64,000 bases of DNA from positions 186,001 through 250,000 of the forward strand of contig NZ_JAEMQH010000001.1 in NCBI RefSeq assembly GCF_016820575.1. Direction: 5' to 3'. The stretch is from Marinobacter sediminum (GTDB taxonomy: Bacteria; Pseudomonadota; Gammaproteobacteria; Pseudomonadales; Oleiphilaceae). Below, piece by piece: positions 26,967 through 35,536 of the stretch. The translations under genes were made by a program, and so were the position numbers. The notes under the pieces are model-generated. The model was not told the origin of the DNA. It saw nothing but the letters and a program-made list of their open reading frames with translations, and did no database searches. How positions within the stretch are numbered: position 1 is the stretch's first letter; each line of letters opens with the position of its first letter.

Positions 26967-27797
26967 TCAGTTGGTCAGAAAATTGTTGTTGGCTAATTTG
27001 TTCTCGATCACCACCTCTTCGGTCCGGTCTTTGAGTTCGACCCCCGAAAGTTTCAGGCGGTCGGCCTCGCGGATCAGATACAGGAGGCGTTGGCTGGCAT
27101 CTTCAAAGCGGAGTCCGGCAGGCCGGACATTAGAAATGCAGTTTCGATGGGCATCTGAGAGGCCAGCTTTCGGCCCGAAGGTCAGGTAGATGCCCAGGCT
27201 GTCTGGCGCACTCAGGCCCGGGCGTTCCCCGATGAGAACCACCACCATGCGAGCCCGCAACAGAGCGCCGATTTCATCGCCAATGGCGACCCGGCCCTGC
27301 TGAACAATGGTCAAAGGCGCCAACCGCCACGACTGGCGCTCCTGCTCAAAGTCGGCCAGGAAGCGCTCAAGAAAGGGGGTGACGTTGGTTTGCACCGCCG
27401 AGGACGACAGGCCATCCACCACCACCAACGCCAGGTCGGGCGCAGATTGCTCTGAATCTTGAGCCTCCAGCACGGCGTCCTGAGCGGATGGGGACAGGCG
27501 TCGCCCTAGATCCGGACGCTGCAGGTAGGTGAGTCGGTCGGCCGCCTGGCTGTGCAAGCACAAAGGCTCAGAGGCGATGGCCTTACTATCCAGATGACTC
27601 AAATCTTCAATCAACTGGCCAACCGCCAGCGGGAAGTGCACCGCATCCCGGGCCCGAGCGTGAGCAAGCTGAAACTCGAGCAGTTCCGAGGTCGGCAGGC
27701 TTATCCCGGCCCGGCCCAGGCCAATCCGGGCATCGGTATACCGGCGCAGCGAACGCCAAACGTTAGTGGTGACAAGGCCTTTGTGATGATCAGTCAT
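26967..27797 (-). CDS. eutC: Ethanolamine ammonia-lyase small subunit EutC
   Basis: 276 residues from ATG 27797, which overlaps the end of eutB by 8 bases; the longer frame to 27884 lies inside eutB. Family features: WRSLRRYTDARIGLGRAGIS near the start (cobalamin nucleotide-binding side), ALVVVDGLSSSAV in the middle and VVVLIGERPGLSAPDSLGIY near 200. With EutB it forms the adenosylcobalamin-dependent enzyme that splits ethanolamine into acetaldehyde and ammonia. The 8-base overlap indicates coupled translation with eutB. Confidence 0.95.
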   Translation of the reverse strand: MTDHHKGLVTTNVWRSLRRYTDARIGLGRAGISLPTSELLEFQLAHARARDAVHFPLAVGQLIEDLSHLDSKAIASEPLCLHSQAADRLTYLQRPDLGRRLSPSAQDAVLEAQDSEQSAPDLALVVVDGLSSSAVQTNVTPFLERFLADFEQERQSWRLAPLTIVQQGRVAIGDEIGALLRARMVVVLIGERPGLSAPDSLGIYLTFGPKAGLSDAHRNCISNVRPAGLRFEDASQRLLYLIREADRLKLSGVELKDRTEEVVIENKLANNNFLTN

Positions 27798-29202
27798 GAC
27801 GGGCCTCCCCGGACAACCCCTTGAGGCTGTTCTTGAACGCCGGCGGGAGTTCCGCGCTGGGCTCGTAACGGGCGCCGTCTTCAAAGATGTTCATGCGCTC
27901 CAGCCAGGCTGCGAATTCCGGCGCCGGTTTCAGATCCAGAGCGCGGCGGGCGTATAGGGCATCGTGGAAAGATGTGGTCTGGTAGTTCAACATGATGTCG
28001 TCTGAACCGGGAATGCCCATGATGAAGGTGCAGCCGGCAACCCCAAGCAAAGTGAGCAGGTTATCCATGTCGTTCTGGTCTGCTTCGGCGTGATTGGTGT
28101 AGCAGATGTCACACCCCATCGGGACGCCCAGCAATTTGCCGCAGAAATGGTCCTCCAGCCCGGCCCGGATGATTTCCTTACCATCAAACAGGTACTCCGG
28201 CCCGATAAATCCCACCACCGTATTCACCAGCAGCGGGTTGAACCGACGGGCCACCGCGTAGGCCCGGGCCTCGCAGGTCTGTTGATCCAGACCATGGTGG
28301 GCGTCGGCAGAAAGCGAACTGCCCTGCCCGGTTTCGAAATACATGACGTTTTGTCCGACCGTGCCCCGCTTAAGTGACAGTGCGGCATCCTGAGCCTCCT
28401 GCAGGGTTGCCAGGTTGAAACCGAAGCTGCTGTTGGTGGCTTCGGTGCCGCCAATGGACTGGAACACCAGATCCACCGGCGCCCCCTGCTCAATCGCCTC
28501 GAGGGTGTTGGTCACATGGGTGAGCACGCACGACTGGGTCGGGATGTCGTACTTGCGGATAACCTCGTCCATGAGCCGCATCAGTTTGGTGGCCTGGGCC
28601 ACGTTGTCAGTCGCCGGATTAATGCCAATAACCGCGTCCCCACTGCCATACAGCAAACCGTCAAGAATGCTGGCGGCAATGCCTGCCATATCATCGGTGG
28701 GGTGATTCGGCTGCAAGCGAGTGGAAAGATGCCCCGGCAGGCCAATGGTGTTGCGAAAAGCGGTCTGCTCGCGACATTTACGGGCCACCAAAATCAAATC
28801 CTGATTGCGCATCAGCTTACTCACGGCGGCCACCATCTCTGGCGTCAGCCCCGGCCTCAGGGCTTCCAGCACCTCGGGGGTGGCATGATCACTAAGCAAC
28901 CAGTTTCGGAAGTCGCCGACGGTCAGATGAGCGATCGCCAGAAAGGCTGTGGCGTCGTGATCGTCCAGAATCAGTCGCGTCACTTCGTCAGTCTCATAGG
29001 GAATCAGCGCTTCCGACAGGAATGCTTTCAGCGGCAGTTCAGCCAACCGCATCTGGGCCACCACACGTTCTTCCGCCGACTCTGCCATCACACCGGCCAA
29101 CCGATCACCGGAGCGGGCTGGCGTGGCCTTGGCCATCAGGTCCGCCAGGTTCCGGAAGTGCCAGGTGCGTCCTCCGACCTGATGCGAATAGGTGTGCTGC
29201 AT
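27790..29202 (-). CDS. eutB: Ethanolamine ammonia-lyase large subunit EutB
   Basis: 470 residues from ATG 29202 with GGAGAGG upstream; the frame extends to 29277 without a better start. Signatures of the TIM-barrel catalytic subunit: ETGQGSSLSADAHHGLDQQT near residue 285 and MGCDICYTNHAEADQNDMD near 345, where substrate-binding and B12-facing residues lie. It binds ethanolamine and generates the radical with EutC and adenosylcobalamin. No reactivase (EutA) is adjacent, which these enzymes usually need; it may be encoded elsewhere. Confidence 0.96.
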   Translation of the reverse strand: MQHTYSHQVGGRTWHFRNLADLMAKATPARSGDRLAGVMAESAEERVVAQMRLAELPLKAFLSEALIPYETDEVTRLILDDHDATAFLAIAHLTVGDFRNWLLSDHATPEVLEALRPGLTPEMVAAVSKLMRNQDLILVARKCREQTAFRNTIGLPGHLSTRLQPNHPTDDMAGIAASILDGLLYGSGDAVIGINPATDNVAQATKLMRLMDEVIRKYDIPTQSCVLTHVTNTLEAIEQGAPVDLVFQSIGGTEATNSSFGFNLATLQEAQDAALSLKRGTVGQNVMYFETGQGSSLSADAHHGLDQQTCEARAYAVARRFNPLLVNTVVGFIGPEYLFDGKEIIRAGLEDHFCGKLLGVPMGCDICYTNHAEADQNDMDNLLTLLGVAGCTFIMGIPGSDDIMLNYQTTSFHDALYARRALDLKPAPEFAAWLERMNIFEDGARYEPSAELPPAFKNSLKGLSGEARHD

Positions 29203-29422
29203 TGTGCCTCTCCGAAAAACACCCACCCCAGGCTCGTCGCCTGGCGTGGAAGGTATGGATATTGCTGGTCCTTCCACTGTAGCCGGTGAGCAAAAAACCG
29301 GTTATCGGAAATCGGCAAACCTTGGCAGGGCGGCAAGTCGACTGAAACCAAGACAAAAACCCGGCTCGCAGGAAGCGCAATTGAGGCAAAAAACCCCGTG
29401 AATCAGCACCTGAGAGTCAAAC

Positions 29423-30364
29423 ATGCACCATAAAACCAAAAAAAACGCACCAGAGCGGTGCGTTTACGAATGCGACGACGTCAATGAGCAGGCCAGCAAC
29501 CTGACCGACTGGAACCAGACTTACAATCAGATGGGAGCTGGGCGCTTTTATGGCCGAATTGACGAACTCCGCCTGGGTAATATGCAGGTGTATCGCGAAC
29601 ACAGCAGCCGAACTCTGCACCAACAGTGCCTGGTTCGGCCAAAAGCCATCTGGTTTGGCATTCCTGCCAATCGGGAGAAGTGCCGCATAAACGGCCAGAC
29701 GCTGGAGCGCACGGACATTCTGTGTCGCCCGGGAAACCAACCATTCGAACTGGTCACTCAGGATAGGTTCGATATGCTCGGGATTGTGGTTGGTAAACAT
29801 GAGCTGCTGGGGCAAGCCCAGGCTCAGGGTGTCGCCATCAAGTCGCTGGACATGGACAGCTCCCCTAGACTGAAGCTACCGCTCAAGACGCTCCAACACC
29901 TACGCTATCTGATGACCCGCATCATCGACGCCGGGCCCGTCGATAGCCACATTCATCGGGACATACTGATCATGGGCCTGCTGGAACTCATGAGTGTTGA
30001 ACAGCCCAACCACAAGGTTGCCCCCAGCTACAGCCATCGACAAAGCGTGGTCGACCGAATCAGGACTTACGTGGAGTCGGCCGACGAGATGCCAGCCACG
30101 ATGGCGGAGCTGTGTGAAATCGGGTGTGTCAGCCGTCGCACATTGCAGTACAGCTTCGAGAGTATTCTGGGGGTCAGTCCGTCCCAGTTTCTGCGCGTCA
30201 GCCGGCTGAACCGGGTAAAACGCATGCTCAGTGGCCCAGACGCTGTCTCCGTTTCTGACGCCGCGGCCTTCAACGGCTTCTACCATCTGAGCCAGTTTGG
30301 ATCCGATTACAAACAGCTGTTCGGCGAGCTACCGTCGCAGACCAGGGCCCGCCACTCAGCCTGA
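29423..30364 (+). CDS. AraC-family regulator, EutR-like
   Basis: 313 residues. The C-terminal ~100 residues form an AraC double helix-turn-helix (SVVDRIRTYVESAD start; CVSRRTLQYSFESILGVSPSQFLRVSRLN; FNGFYHLSQFGSDYKQLFGELPSQT). The N-terminal part resembles EutR, the activator that responds to ethanolamine plus B12. Divergent from eutB-eutC-eat across 220 bases, so it most likely activates them. The stop overlaps that of the convergent diguanylate cyclase by 9 bases. Confidence 0.88.
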   Translation: MHHKTKKNAPERCVYECDDVNEQASNLTDWNQTYNQMGAGRFYGRIDELRLGNMQVYREHSSRTLHQQCLVRPKAIWFGIPANREKCRINGQTLERTDILCRPGNQPFELVTQDRFDMLGIVVGKHELLGQAQAQGVAIKSLDMDSSPRLKLPLKTLQHLRYLMTRIIDAGPVDSHIHRDILIMGLLELMSVEQPNHKVAPSYSHRQSVVDRIRTYVESADEMPATMAELCEIGCVSRRTLQYSFESILGVSPSQFLRVSRLNRVKRMLSGPDAVSVSDAAAFNGFYHLSQFGSDYKQLFGELPSQTRARHSA

Positions 30365-31534
30365 TACCGGAGCAAACTCAACCCGGTTCCGGCCCTTGTC
30401 TTTGGCCTGGTACATAGCGGAATCCGCCCGCCGCATCATCTCCTGAAAGCTTTGGGTATGTGCTGACATGGCCACGCCGCCAATACTGGCCGAGATGGGC
30501 AGAGGATATCCCCCGACCTGATACCCTCGCTTGGCTATTTTGGTCAGCAGGCGCTCGGTAACAGTCTCCACCTCTTTACGAGTGCCGATGTTGAGAACGG
30601 CGGCGAACTCTTCACCACCAATACGACCAATGATGTCACCATCGCGCAATTCCTCAGTCATGATGGTGGCGACAAAGCTCAAGACGCGGTCGCCCACTTC
30701 GTGGCCCCACTGGTCGTTGATCTCTTTAAAATAATCCAAATCAATCATCAGCACCGTCAGCGTGTGTTGCTGTGCACGGGCCTGCTCGAACGCCGCGATG
30801 CCTTGCTGAAAAAAAGCACGCCGGTTCAGCAGCTGCGTGAGTTCGTCACGCTCCGCCAGCAGCTTCAGGTTGCGCTCCGCCTGGGTAAATGCCAGCAGCG
30901 GTAGCGCCATGACAGTGGCCGTTGCCAGCATCAAATGATGGGCCAGGATCAGTGTGAGTACAGCATCGACGTCGAGGCCAACCAGCTCCCATTTACTGGT
31001 GCCAATCACAATAACCTGAAGCATCATCAGGATGCCGTGAATACCGAAGATGGTCTGGAGTATTTGGAATGGCAATCTGGGCGTGCGGGCGCAGCTTGCC
31101 AGGCGATAGATCGCGACACTGAAAACAAGCGCAGACCAGAGCGCCGTTAGCACGCGCGGGGCCAGCGCGTCCCCCGCATGAGACACCAACAGACCCGTAA
31201 CGTAAAACACGCCACAGGCAACCAGTACTCGCGATGACCTGCCGCCGCCTGCCAGGGGCATACCCAGCAGGTTGTGAATGCCTGCAAGAACCAACCACGG
31301 CGACAGACCGAGGCACAGGTGCGCCGCCAGCACCGTCACAAGGGGCACGTCTATAACGATGCGAGCACCGGCCAGCGCACTGCCGGCAACGAAGGTCACA
31401 CAGGCAAGCGCCCAGAGCCGAAAACAGGTTTGCCGATCCCGCAACCGATAAACCAGCCACAACAGTCCACCCACCATCAGATTGATGGTGACCGATAACA
31501 ACAGCAGTGTGGGCAAATGAATGTTCAGTTCCAT
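30356..31534 (-). CDS. Membrane diguanylate cyclase (GGDEF)
   Basis: 392 residues. About six membrane helices in residues 1-205, then a GGDEF domain with the intact active motif RIGGEEF and an RDGD inhibitory I-site five residues before it. It makes the second messenger cyclic di-GMP from two GTP at the inner face of the membrane; product inhibition is expected. There is no recognised sensor domain beyond the membrane segment. It does not belong to an operon: a convergent araC gene overlaps its end. Signal unknown. Confidence 0.93.
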   Translation of the reverse strand: MELNIHLPTLLLLSVTINLMVGGLLWLVYRLRDRQTCFRLWALACVTFVAGSALAGARIVIDVPLVTVLAAHLCLGLSPWLVLAGIHNLLGMPLAGGGRSSRVLVACGVFYVTGLLVSHAGDALAPRVLTALWSALVFSVAIYRLASCARTPRLPFQILQTIFGIHGILMMLQVIVIGTSKWELVGLDVDAVLTLILAHHLMLATATVMALPLLAFTQAERNLKLLAERDELTQLLNRRAFFQQGIAAFEQARAQQHTLTVLMIDLDYFKEINDQWGHEVGDRVLSFVATIMTEELRDGDIIGRIGGEEFAAVLNIGTRKEVETVTERLLTKIAKRGYQVGGYPLPISASIGGVAMSAHTQSFQEMMRRADSAMYQAKDKGRNRVEFAPVSG

Positions 31535-31677
31535 GAAGCTCTGATTTATAGGGCTGGAAGACGGGCGGGAGTGGCCTCATGAGACAATAGCAGCTGCCAC
31601 AGACCTTTCGATAGGTTGCTTTGTAGCGTTTAGTATCGTTATTGTCACTGCTTCTTACTCACCGACTCAGGAACGCC

Positions 31678-32415
31678 ATGAACGCCACCATCGAACTTCT
31701 GCAGTCCCATCGCTCGATTCGCAAATTCACCGAGCAGAAAATCCCGCGCGAGTTACTGCACGAGCTGATTCGCGCCGGCCAGTGCGCTGCCACGTCGAAT
31801 CACGTTCAGGCCTACTCCGTCATCCACGTAACCAACCCGGAAAACCGGCAGGCCATCGCCGAACTGGCCGGTGGCCAGAGCTACATTGCCGACTGTTCGG
31901 ATTTTCTGGTGTTTTGCGCGGACATGAAACGCTCCACCAACGCGGCTGAGCGCGCGGGCGCCGAGGTCGTACGGGGCACCACGGAGCAGCTGGTGGTGGC
32001 CAGTGTGGATACCGCCCTGATGGCACAGAATGTGGCCGTGGCGGCCGAATCGGAGGGTCTGGGGCTGTGCTACATCGGCGGCATTCGCAACAATCCGGCC
32101 GAGGTCAGCAGCCTGTTGCGCCTGCCGGAGGATGTGTACCCGGTGTTCGGCATGTGCCTGGGCTACCCCGATCAGAACCCGGAAGTGAAGCCGCGACTGC
32201 CGGTGGAAACCATCCTGATGGAGGACTACTACCGGGACGATCAGGAGGAGCAGCAGGTGAGTGGGTTCGACAGCACCATGAACCGCTACTACCAGGTGCG
32301 CAGTGGCGGTAACAAAGACACCAACTGGTCGGAACAGTTGAAACCTCTGTTCACCACCAAGCTGCGGCCGCACATGCGTGAGTTTCTGAAGGATAAGGGC
32401 TTCGGACTGAAATAA
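31678..32415 (+). CDS. Oxygen-insensitive NAD(P)H nitroreductase, NfsA/FRP type
   Basis: 245 residues from ATG 31678 with CAGGAACG upstream. The flavoprotein signature SHRSIRKFTEQKIP near residue 10, QCAATSNHVQAYSVI near 37, EGLGLCYIGGIRNNP near 125 and PVFGMCLGYPDQNPEVKPRLP near 155 match the NfsA/FRP class, which binds FMN and reduces nitroaromatics, quinones or flavins by two electrons. Ends in a convergent arrangement with the methyltransferase gene across a strong hairpin. Physiological substrate unknown. Confidence 0.92.
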   Translation: MNATIELLQSHRSIRKFTEQKIPRELLHELIRAGQCAATSNHVQAYSVIHVTNPENRQAIAELAGGQSYIADCSDFLVFCADMKRSTNAAERAGAEVVRGTTEQLVVASVDTALMAQNVAVAAESEGLGLCYIGGIRNNPAEVSSLLRLPEDVYPVFGMCLGYPDQNPEVKPRLPVETILMEDYYRDDQEEQQVSGFDSTMNRYYQVRSGGNKDTNWSEQLKPLFTTKLRPHMREFLKDKGFGLK

Positions 32416-32420
32416 AGGCT

Positions 32421-32453
32421 CACGTGCCCCGGGGGCAGGCCCCGGTGCACGTG
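32421..32453. terminator. GC-rich hairpin between convergent genes, probable terminator
   Basis: CACGTGC-CCCGGGG (32421-32434) pairs with CCCCGGTGCACGTG (32440-32453) with one mismatch. It lies between two convergent stops. No long T tract follows, so termination may be factor-assisted. Function as a two-way terminator is inferred from position. Confidence 0.55.
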
Positions 32454-32460
32454 GCCCCAA

Positions 32461-33216
32461 TCAGGCGCTGACCTTCTGCCACACCGAAAATTCCGAGAAG
32501 CTGTGCTGGAACTTGTTCCGGGTTTCCCGGATCACAAATGGCAGGCTGCGCGGCTCGCCGAGAAGGCGGAAATGCGGCGCCAGCATGTCTTTCAGACCGT
32601 CCAACGTGGTGTATGCCTTTCCGTCCTTCATGAAACCACCCACCCATGAGGCCTTGGGCGTGTATTCCTCCATCCACGTATAGGGCGAGGCAATGGCCAG
32701 CAACCCGCCTTCGTTGATCCGTTCGTGCACGGTGGTCAGAAAGTCCGCAGGCCTGTAAAGCCGGTCGATCAGATTGCCGGCCAGCACCAGGTCGTAACCC
32801 GCGAACGAGGGGTCGAGGGCACAGGCATCACCCTCGTGAAACGCCACCCGTGCCGTCGTTTGCTCCAAACCCAGGGACGCCAGGGTGCGTTCGTGATAGG
32901 TCACCAGCTCACCTTCCTCCGGCCGGGCGTAGCGAACCTGCTTGTCCGTAGCCATCTCCCTGCACTTGCGAATGAAATTGGCTGAAAAGTCGATGCCGTC
33001 AACATGATCAAACTTTCTGGCCAATTCAAAACTGCTGCGACCGCAGGCGCAGCCAATGTCCAGTGCCCGTCCCAGGGGACGGCCGTCCATGGCGTCCAGG
33101 GCCGCATCCGCCAGCTCTTTTGGGAAATTCGGCTCGCCGTGCCATTGCTCGCCGTAATTGAACTCCAGATACTGGGCAAGCGTGGTGTTGTCCTCATAGA
33201 ACGCGTGTTGCTGCAC
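32461..33216 (-). CDS. Free-standing 4-mercaptohistidine N1-methyltransferase-like protein (OvoA C-terminal domain type)
   Basis: 251 residues from GTG 33216, set by GGAGG 8 bases upstream. A class I SAM methyltransferase with motif I ALDIGCACGRSSFELAR near residue 51 and the acidic VDGIDFS that follows. The opening FYEDNTTLAQYLEFNYGE and the closing FVIRETRNKFQHSFSEFSVW match the OvoA C-terminal family (TIGR04345), which methylates 4-mercaptohistidine to ovothiol A. In OvoA the domain is fused to an FGE-like sulfoxide synthase; here it stands alone. Whether a partner exists elsewhere cannot be seen. Confidence 0.82.
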   Translation of the reverse strand: MQQHAFYEDNTTLAQYLEFNYGEQWHGEPNFPKELADAALDAMDGRPLGRALDIGCACGRSSFELARKFDHVDGIDFSANFIRKCREMATDKQVRYARPEEGELVTYHERTLASLGLEQTTARVAFHEGDACALDPSFAGYDLVLAGNLIDRLYRPADFLTTVHERINEGGLLAIASPYTWMEEYTPKASWVGGFMKDGKAYTTLDGLKDMLAPHFRLLGEPRSLPFVIRETRNKFQHSFSEFSVWQKVSA

Positions 33217-33260
33217 TTAGTCATCCTCCGGGATTAACAAAATAGCCAACTGAGCCGGTG

Positions 33261-34406
33261 TTACTGGCCTGCCAGTTTCGGGTAGAGCGGCTCCATGACC
33301 GGTTTGAGACCTTTCGCATCGTCAATGAACAGCTGCAGGTGCGGGAAGGGAATTTCTATGCCGGCGTGGTCCAGAGCGTCTTTGATCTGTTCCAGCAATT
33401 CCGCCTTGATACTGGGCTGCACATCGAGGTTATCCGGGCCGATCCAGGCCTGAACGGTAAGATCAATCGAAGAGTCACCCAGATTCGACAGCATCACCTT
33501 GGGCATCATGTCGGCGACCTGCAGCACCTCCGGATGCTGTTCCAGTATCGGCATGATGATCTGGCGGGCCGCCTCCGCTCGCTCCTTGTAGGCGATACCG
33601 ACCGAAATGTTCAGCCGGATGGCGCCCTCGGTGCTGAAATTAACGATCTCGGACGAAGCTACGCTGTCGTTGGGAATCATCGTGAAGATGTTGTCCCGGG
33701 TCCGCAACCAAGTGGTGCGCAGGGCGATTTTCACCACCTTGCCATCCTGGCCATTGATCGTAACCCAATCCCCGATCCGAAACGGCCGTTCAATCAGCAA
33801 GGTCACCCCGGCGATGAAATTCGACAAGGTGGACTGGGCGGCGAAGCCCACCGCGATACCAACAATGCCCAGGCCGGCGACGATGGATAAGACATCAAAG
33901 CCAAACTGTGCCAGCACGGTAACCGCCCCAAACGCCACCAAAAGTACGGAAAACAGGTTATCCACCAGCTGACGGATGGACGGGTCGAGATGGGCACGCT
34001 GCATGGATTCAACGATGACCCTGCCTAACACCAGCCAACCGACGTAGAAGCCAAGGGCAATAAAGCCGGCCTTGGCAACCGATTGAAGCAACTCGGGGGT
34101 GCCACCAAACTGGGCCAACACGGTTAGCAGGAAACCAAGTCCGACCAGGTAACGCAGGCCGGTTCGGACATGGGCGAACGTATGACTGTCGCTTCGCTTT
34201 TGCCCCAATACCGCTTTCAGCGCCGCAACAATCACGAGATAGATGCCCGCATACAGGCCGAGGTAGACCATCAGAATCAGCAACTGGCTGATCACCCCGA
34301 CCCCCAGGTCGGTCCAGTCCACCTCCCCTGCGCCCAGGGCTTCCAAGGAATCGCCGAGATTCTTTTTAAGCTGCTCAGCCACGGCTTGCCAGAAGCTGTC
34401 CGCCAT
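33261..34406 (-). CDS. Small-conductance mechanosensitive channel, MscS family
   Basis: 381 residues from ATG 34406 (AAAAGGA upstream). Four predicted membrane helices: about residues 41-65, 84-107, 118-140 and the pore-lining 153-190. The pore helix and beta-domain show VAGLGIVGIAVGFAAQSTLSNF and LIERPFRIGDWVTI, the typical MscS core. The channel opens on membrane tension to release solutes after osmotic downshock. Extra first helix compared with E. coli MscS. Useful in a saline habitat; fits with the ectoine transporter nearby. Confidence 0.93.
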   Translation of the reverse strand: MADSFWQAVAEQLKKNLGDSLEALGAGEVDWTDLGVGVISQLLILMVYLGLYAGIYLVIVAALKAVLGQKRSDSHTFAHVRTGLRYLVGLGFLLTVLAQFGGTPELLQSVAKAGFIALGFYVGWLVLGRVIVESMQRAHLDPSIRQLVDNLFSVLLVAFGAVTVLAQFGFDVLSIVAGLGIVGIAVGFAAQSTLSNFIAGVTLLIERPFRIGDWVTINGQDGKVVKIALRTTWLRTRDNIFTMIPNDSVASSEIVNFSTEGAIRLNISVGIAYKERAEAARQIIMPILEQHPEVLQVADMMPKVMLSNLGDSSIDLTVQAWIGPDNLDVQPSIKAELLEQIKDALDHAGIEIPFPHLQLFIDDAKGLKPVMEPLYPKLAGQ

Positions 34407-34500
34407 TGTTGTTTTCCTTTTCCAAAGGTTCCGTGTGGCCAACAAGTCAGCCCGATGCCCTGCTATCTTAGGGGTACTACCAAATTATGGATCAATCACG

Positions 34501-35376
34501 TCAATTGCGCAGGGACCGCACGCCATCACCCGCTCCGAGCAGCGACGCCAGCCAGGGATTCAGTTCGGGATAAGCCGCCAGATCCAGAACAAACTCCTGG
34601 CCCCGGGCCGCGCACTGCAGGTAACACCAGGGCGCAGCCAGCCGCCAGCGGTCCGCCTTGGTGTGGTAGCTCAAGGGCGGCCGATCCTCACCAGGAAAAA
34701 AAGCGGCGGGCAGCCGCCACTGGGTCGGTAACCGGCCCTCAGGGTCACTCAAAACCTTGAGCGCATCCAACTGAGTGAATGCACCTGCGCCGGGCACGTC
34801 CTGGCTCAGACCCGGCATTTCCAAGCCTTCCGAGGCCAGGTATAAGGTGTTACCGGGATCGGGCTGACCGTGCAAATGCGGATGATACCGGGCCCAGGGC
34901 AAGTCCTGCTCCGACATCTCATCGACAGTCACCACCTCGCCAATGTGCAGCCAGCCCCAGAGCGCATGAAAAGGCCGGGTGCCGGGCACAAAGCGCCAGC
35001 GCCGACGCCAGAGTTCGGCGTGCCGAAACACCCCGAAGAACAGAAACAGATCTCCGGTCGTCACATCCTGGTTGCGCAGGTGGCCCTGAGCAGCACCGGT
35101 CTGGCCAAGCACGGGGCGCCAGCCTTCTGCACGGGGATAGACCCCCGCCAGCACGTCTGGATCAAGATGAGCACCGTCGCCGCCCCGAACCCGGCCGCCA
35201 CTCAGATCCCGGGCCAGCTTGCCCAGCCGGCGCTCGCCAAAGCGCACGTCATCGTAACGGATTGAGGATTGGGCATCGGGTATCGGCAGTACACACAGGG
35301 AGCCGTCCGGCAGCACCGGGCTCGGGCAACCTCCGGCGGAGGAATCGAAACCTTTTCGGCTCAGGATCAGGCGCAT
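34501..35376 (-). CDS. Nmad3 family protein (nucleotide-modification-associated domain 3)
   Basis: 291 residues from ATG 35376. The frame extends upstream through a heptamer repeat, which makes that part non-genuine. The start MRLILSRKGFDSSAGGCPSP and the following LCVLPIPD and IRYDDV match the Nmad3 domain that computational work linked to modified-base systems in DNA or RNA; no biochemical reaction is known to me. The product has no membrane segment or signal. It is a lone gene, not next to a recognised modification or phage operon. Family identity is from memory of the conserved N-terminus; fairly confident. Confidence 0.78.
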   Translation of the reverse strand: MRLILSRKGFDSSAGGCPSPVLPDGSLCVLPIPDAQSSIRYDDVRFGERRLGKLARDLSGGRVRGGDGAHLDPDVLAGVYPRAEGWRPVLGQTGAAQGHLRNQDVTTGDLFLFFGVFRHAELWRRRWRFVPGTRPFHALWGWLHIGEVVTVDEMSEQDLPWARYHPHLHGQPDPGNTLYLASEGLEMPGLSQDVPGAGAFTQLDALKVLSDPEGRLPTQWRLPAAFFPGEDRPPLSYHTKADRWRLAAPWCYLQCAARGQEFVLDLAAYPELNPWLASLLGAGDGVRSLRN

Positions 35377-35388
35377 GGGATCACCACA

Positions 35389-35416
35389 GCAAAAAGCAAA
35401 AAGCAAAAAGCAAAAA
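35389..35416. repeat. Four perfect copies of heptamer GCAAAAA
   Basis: Four exact tandem units (35389-35395, 35396-35402, 35403-35409, 35410-35416), then a partial GC. It begins 13 bases upstream of the Nmad3 start codon, on the leader side. Tandem 7-mers can change copy number by slippage. A copy change would alter leader length or, if translation can begin upstream at 35427, the reading frame. Confidence 0.85.
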
Positions 35417-35536
35417 GCATGAAGCATGGGCGCGCCATGGTAACCCAGCTATCGGGGGAATGCCCGCGGGCGGGTTGAAACCCTGCCACTTCGGCACCAT
35501 GATTTCCGTCTCACAAACGAATGTTGCTGGAGCCCC

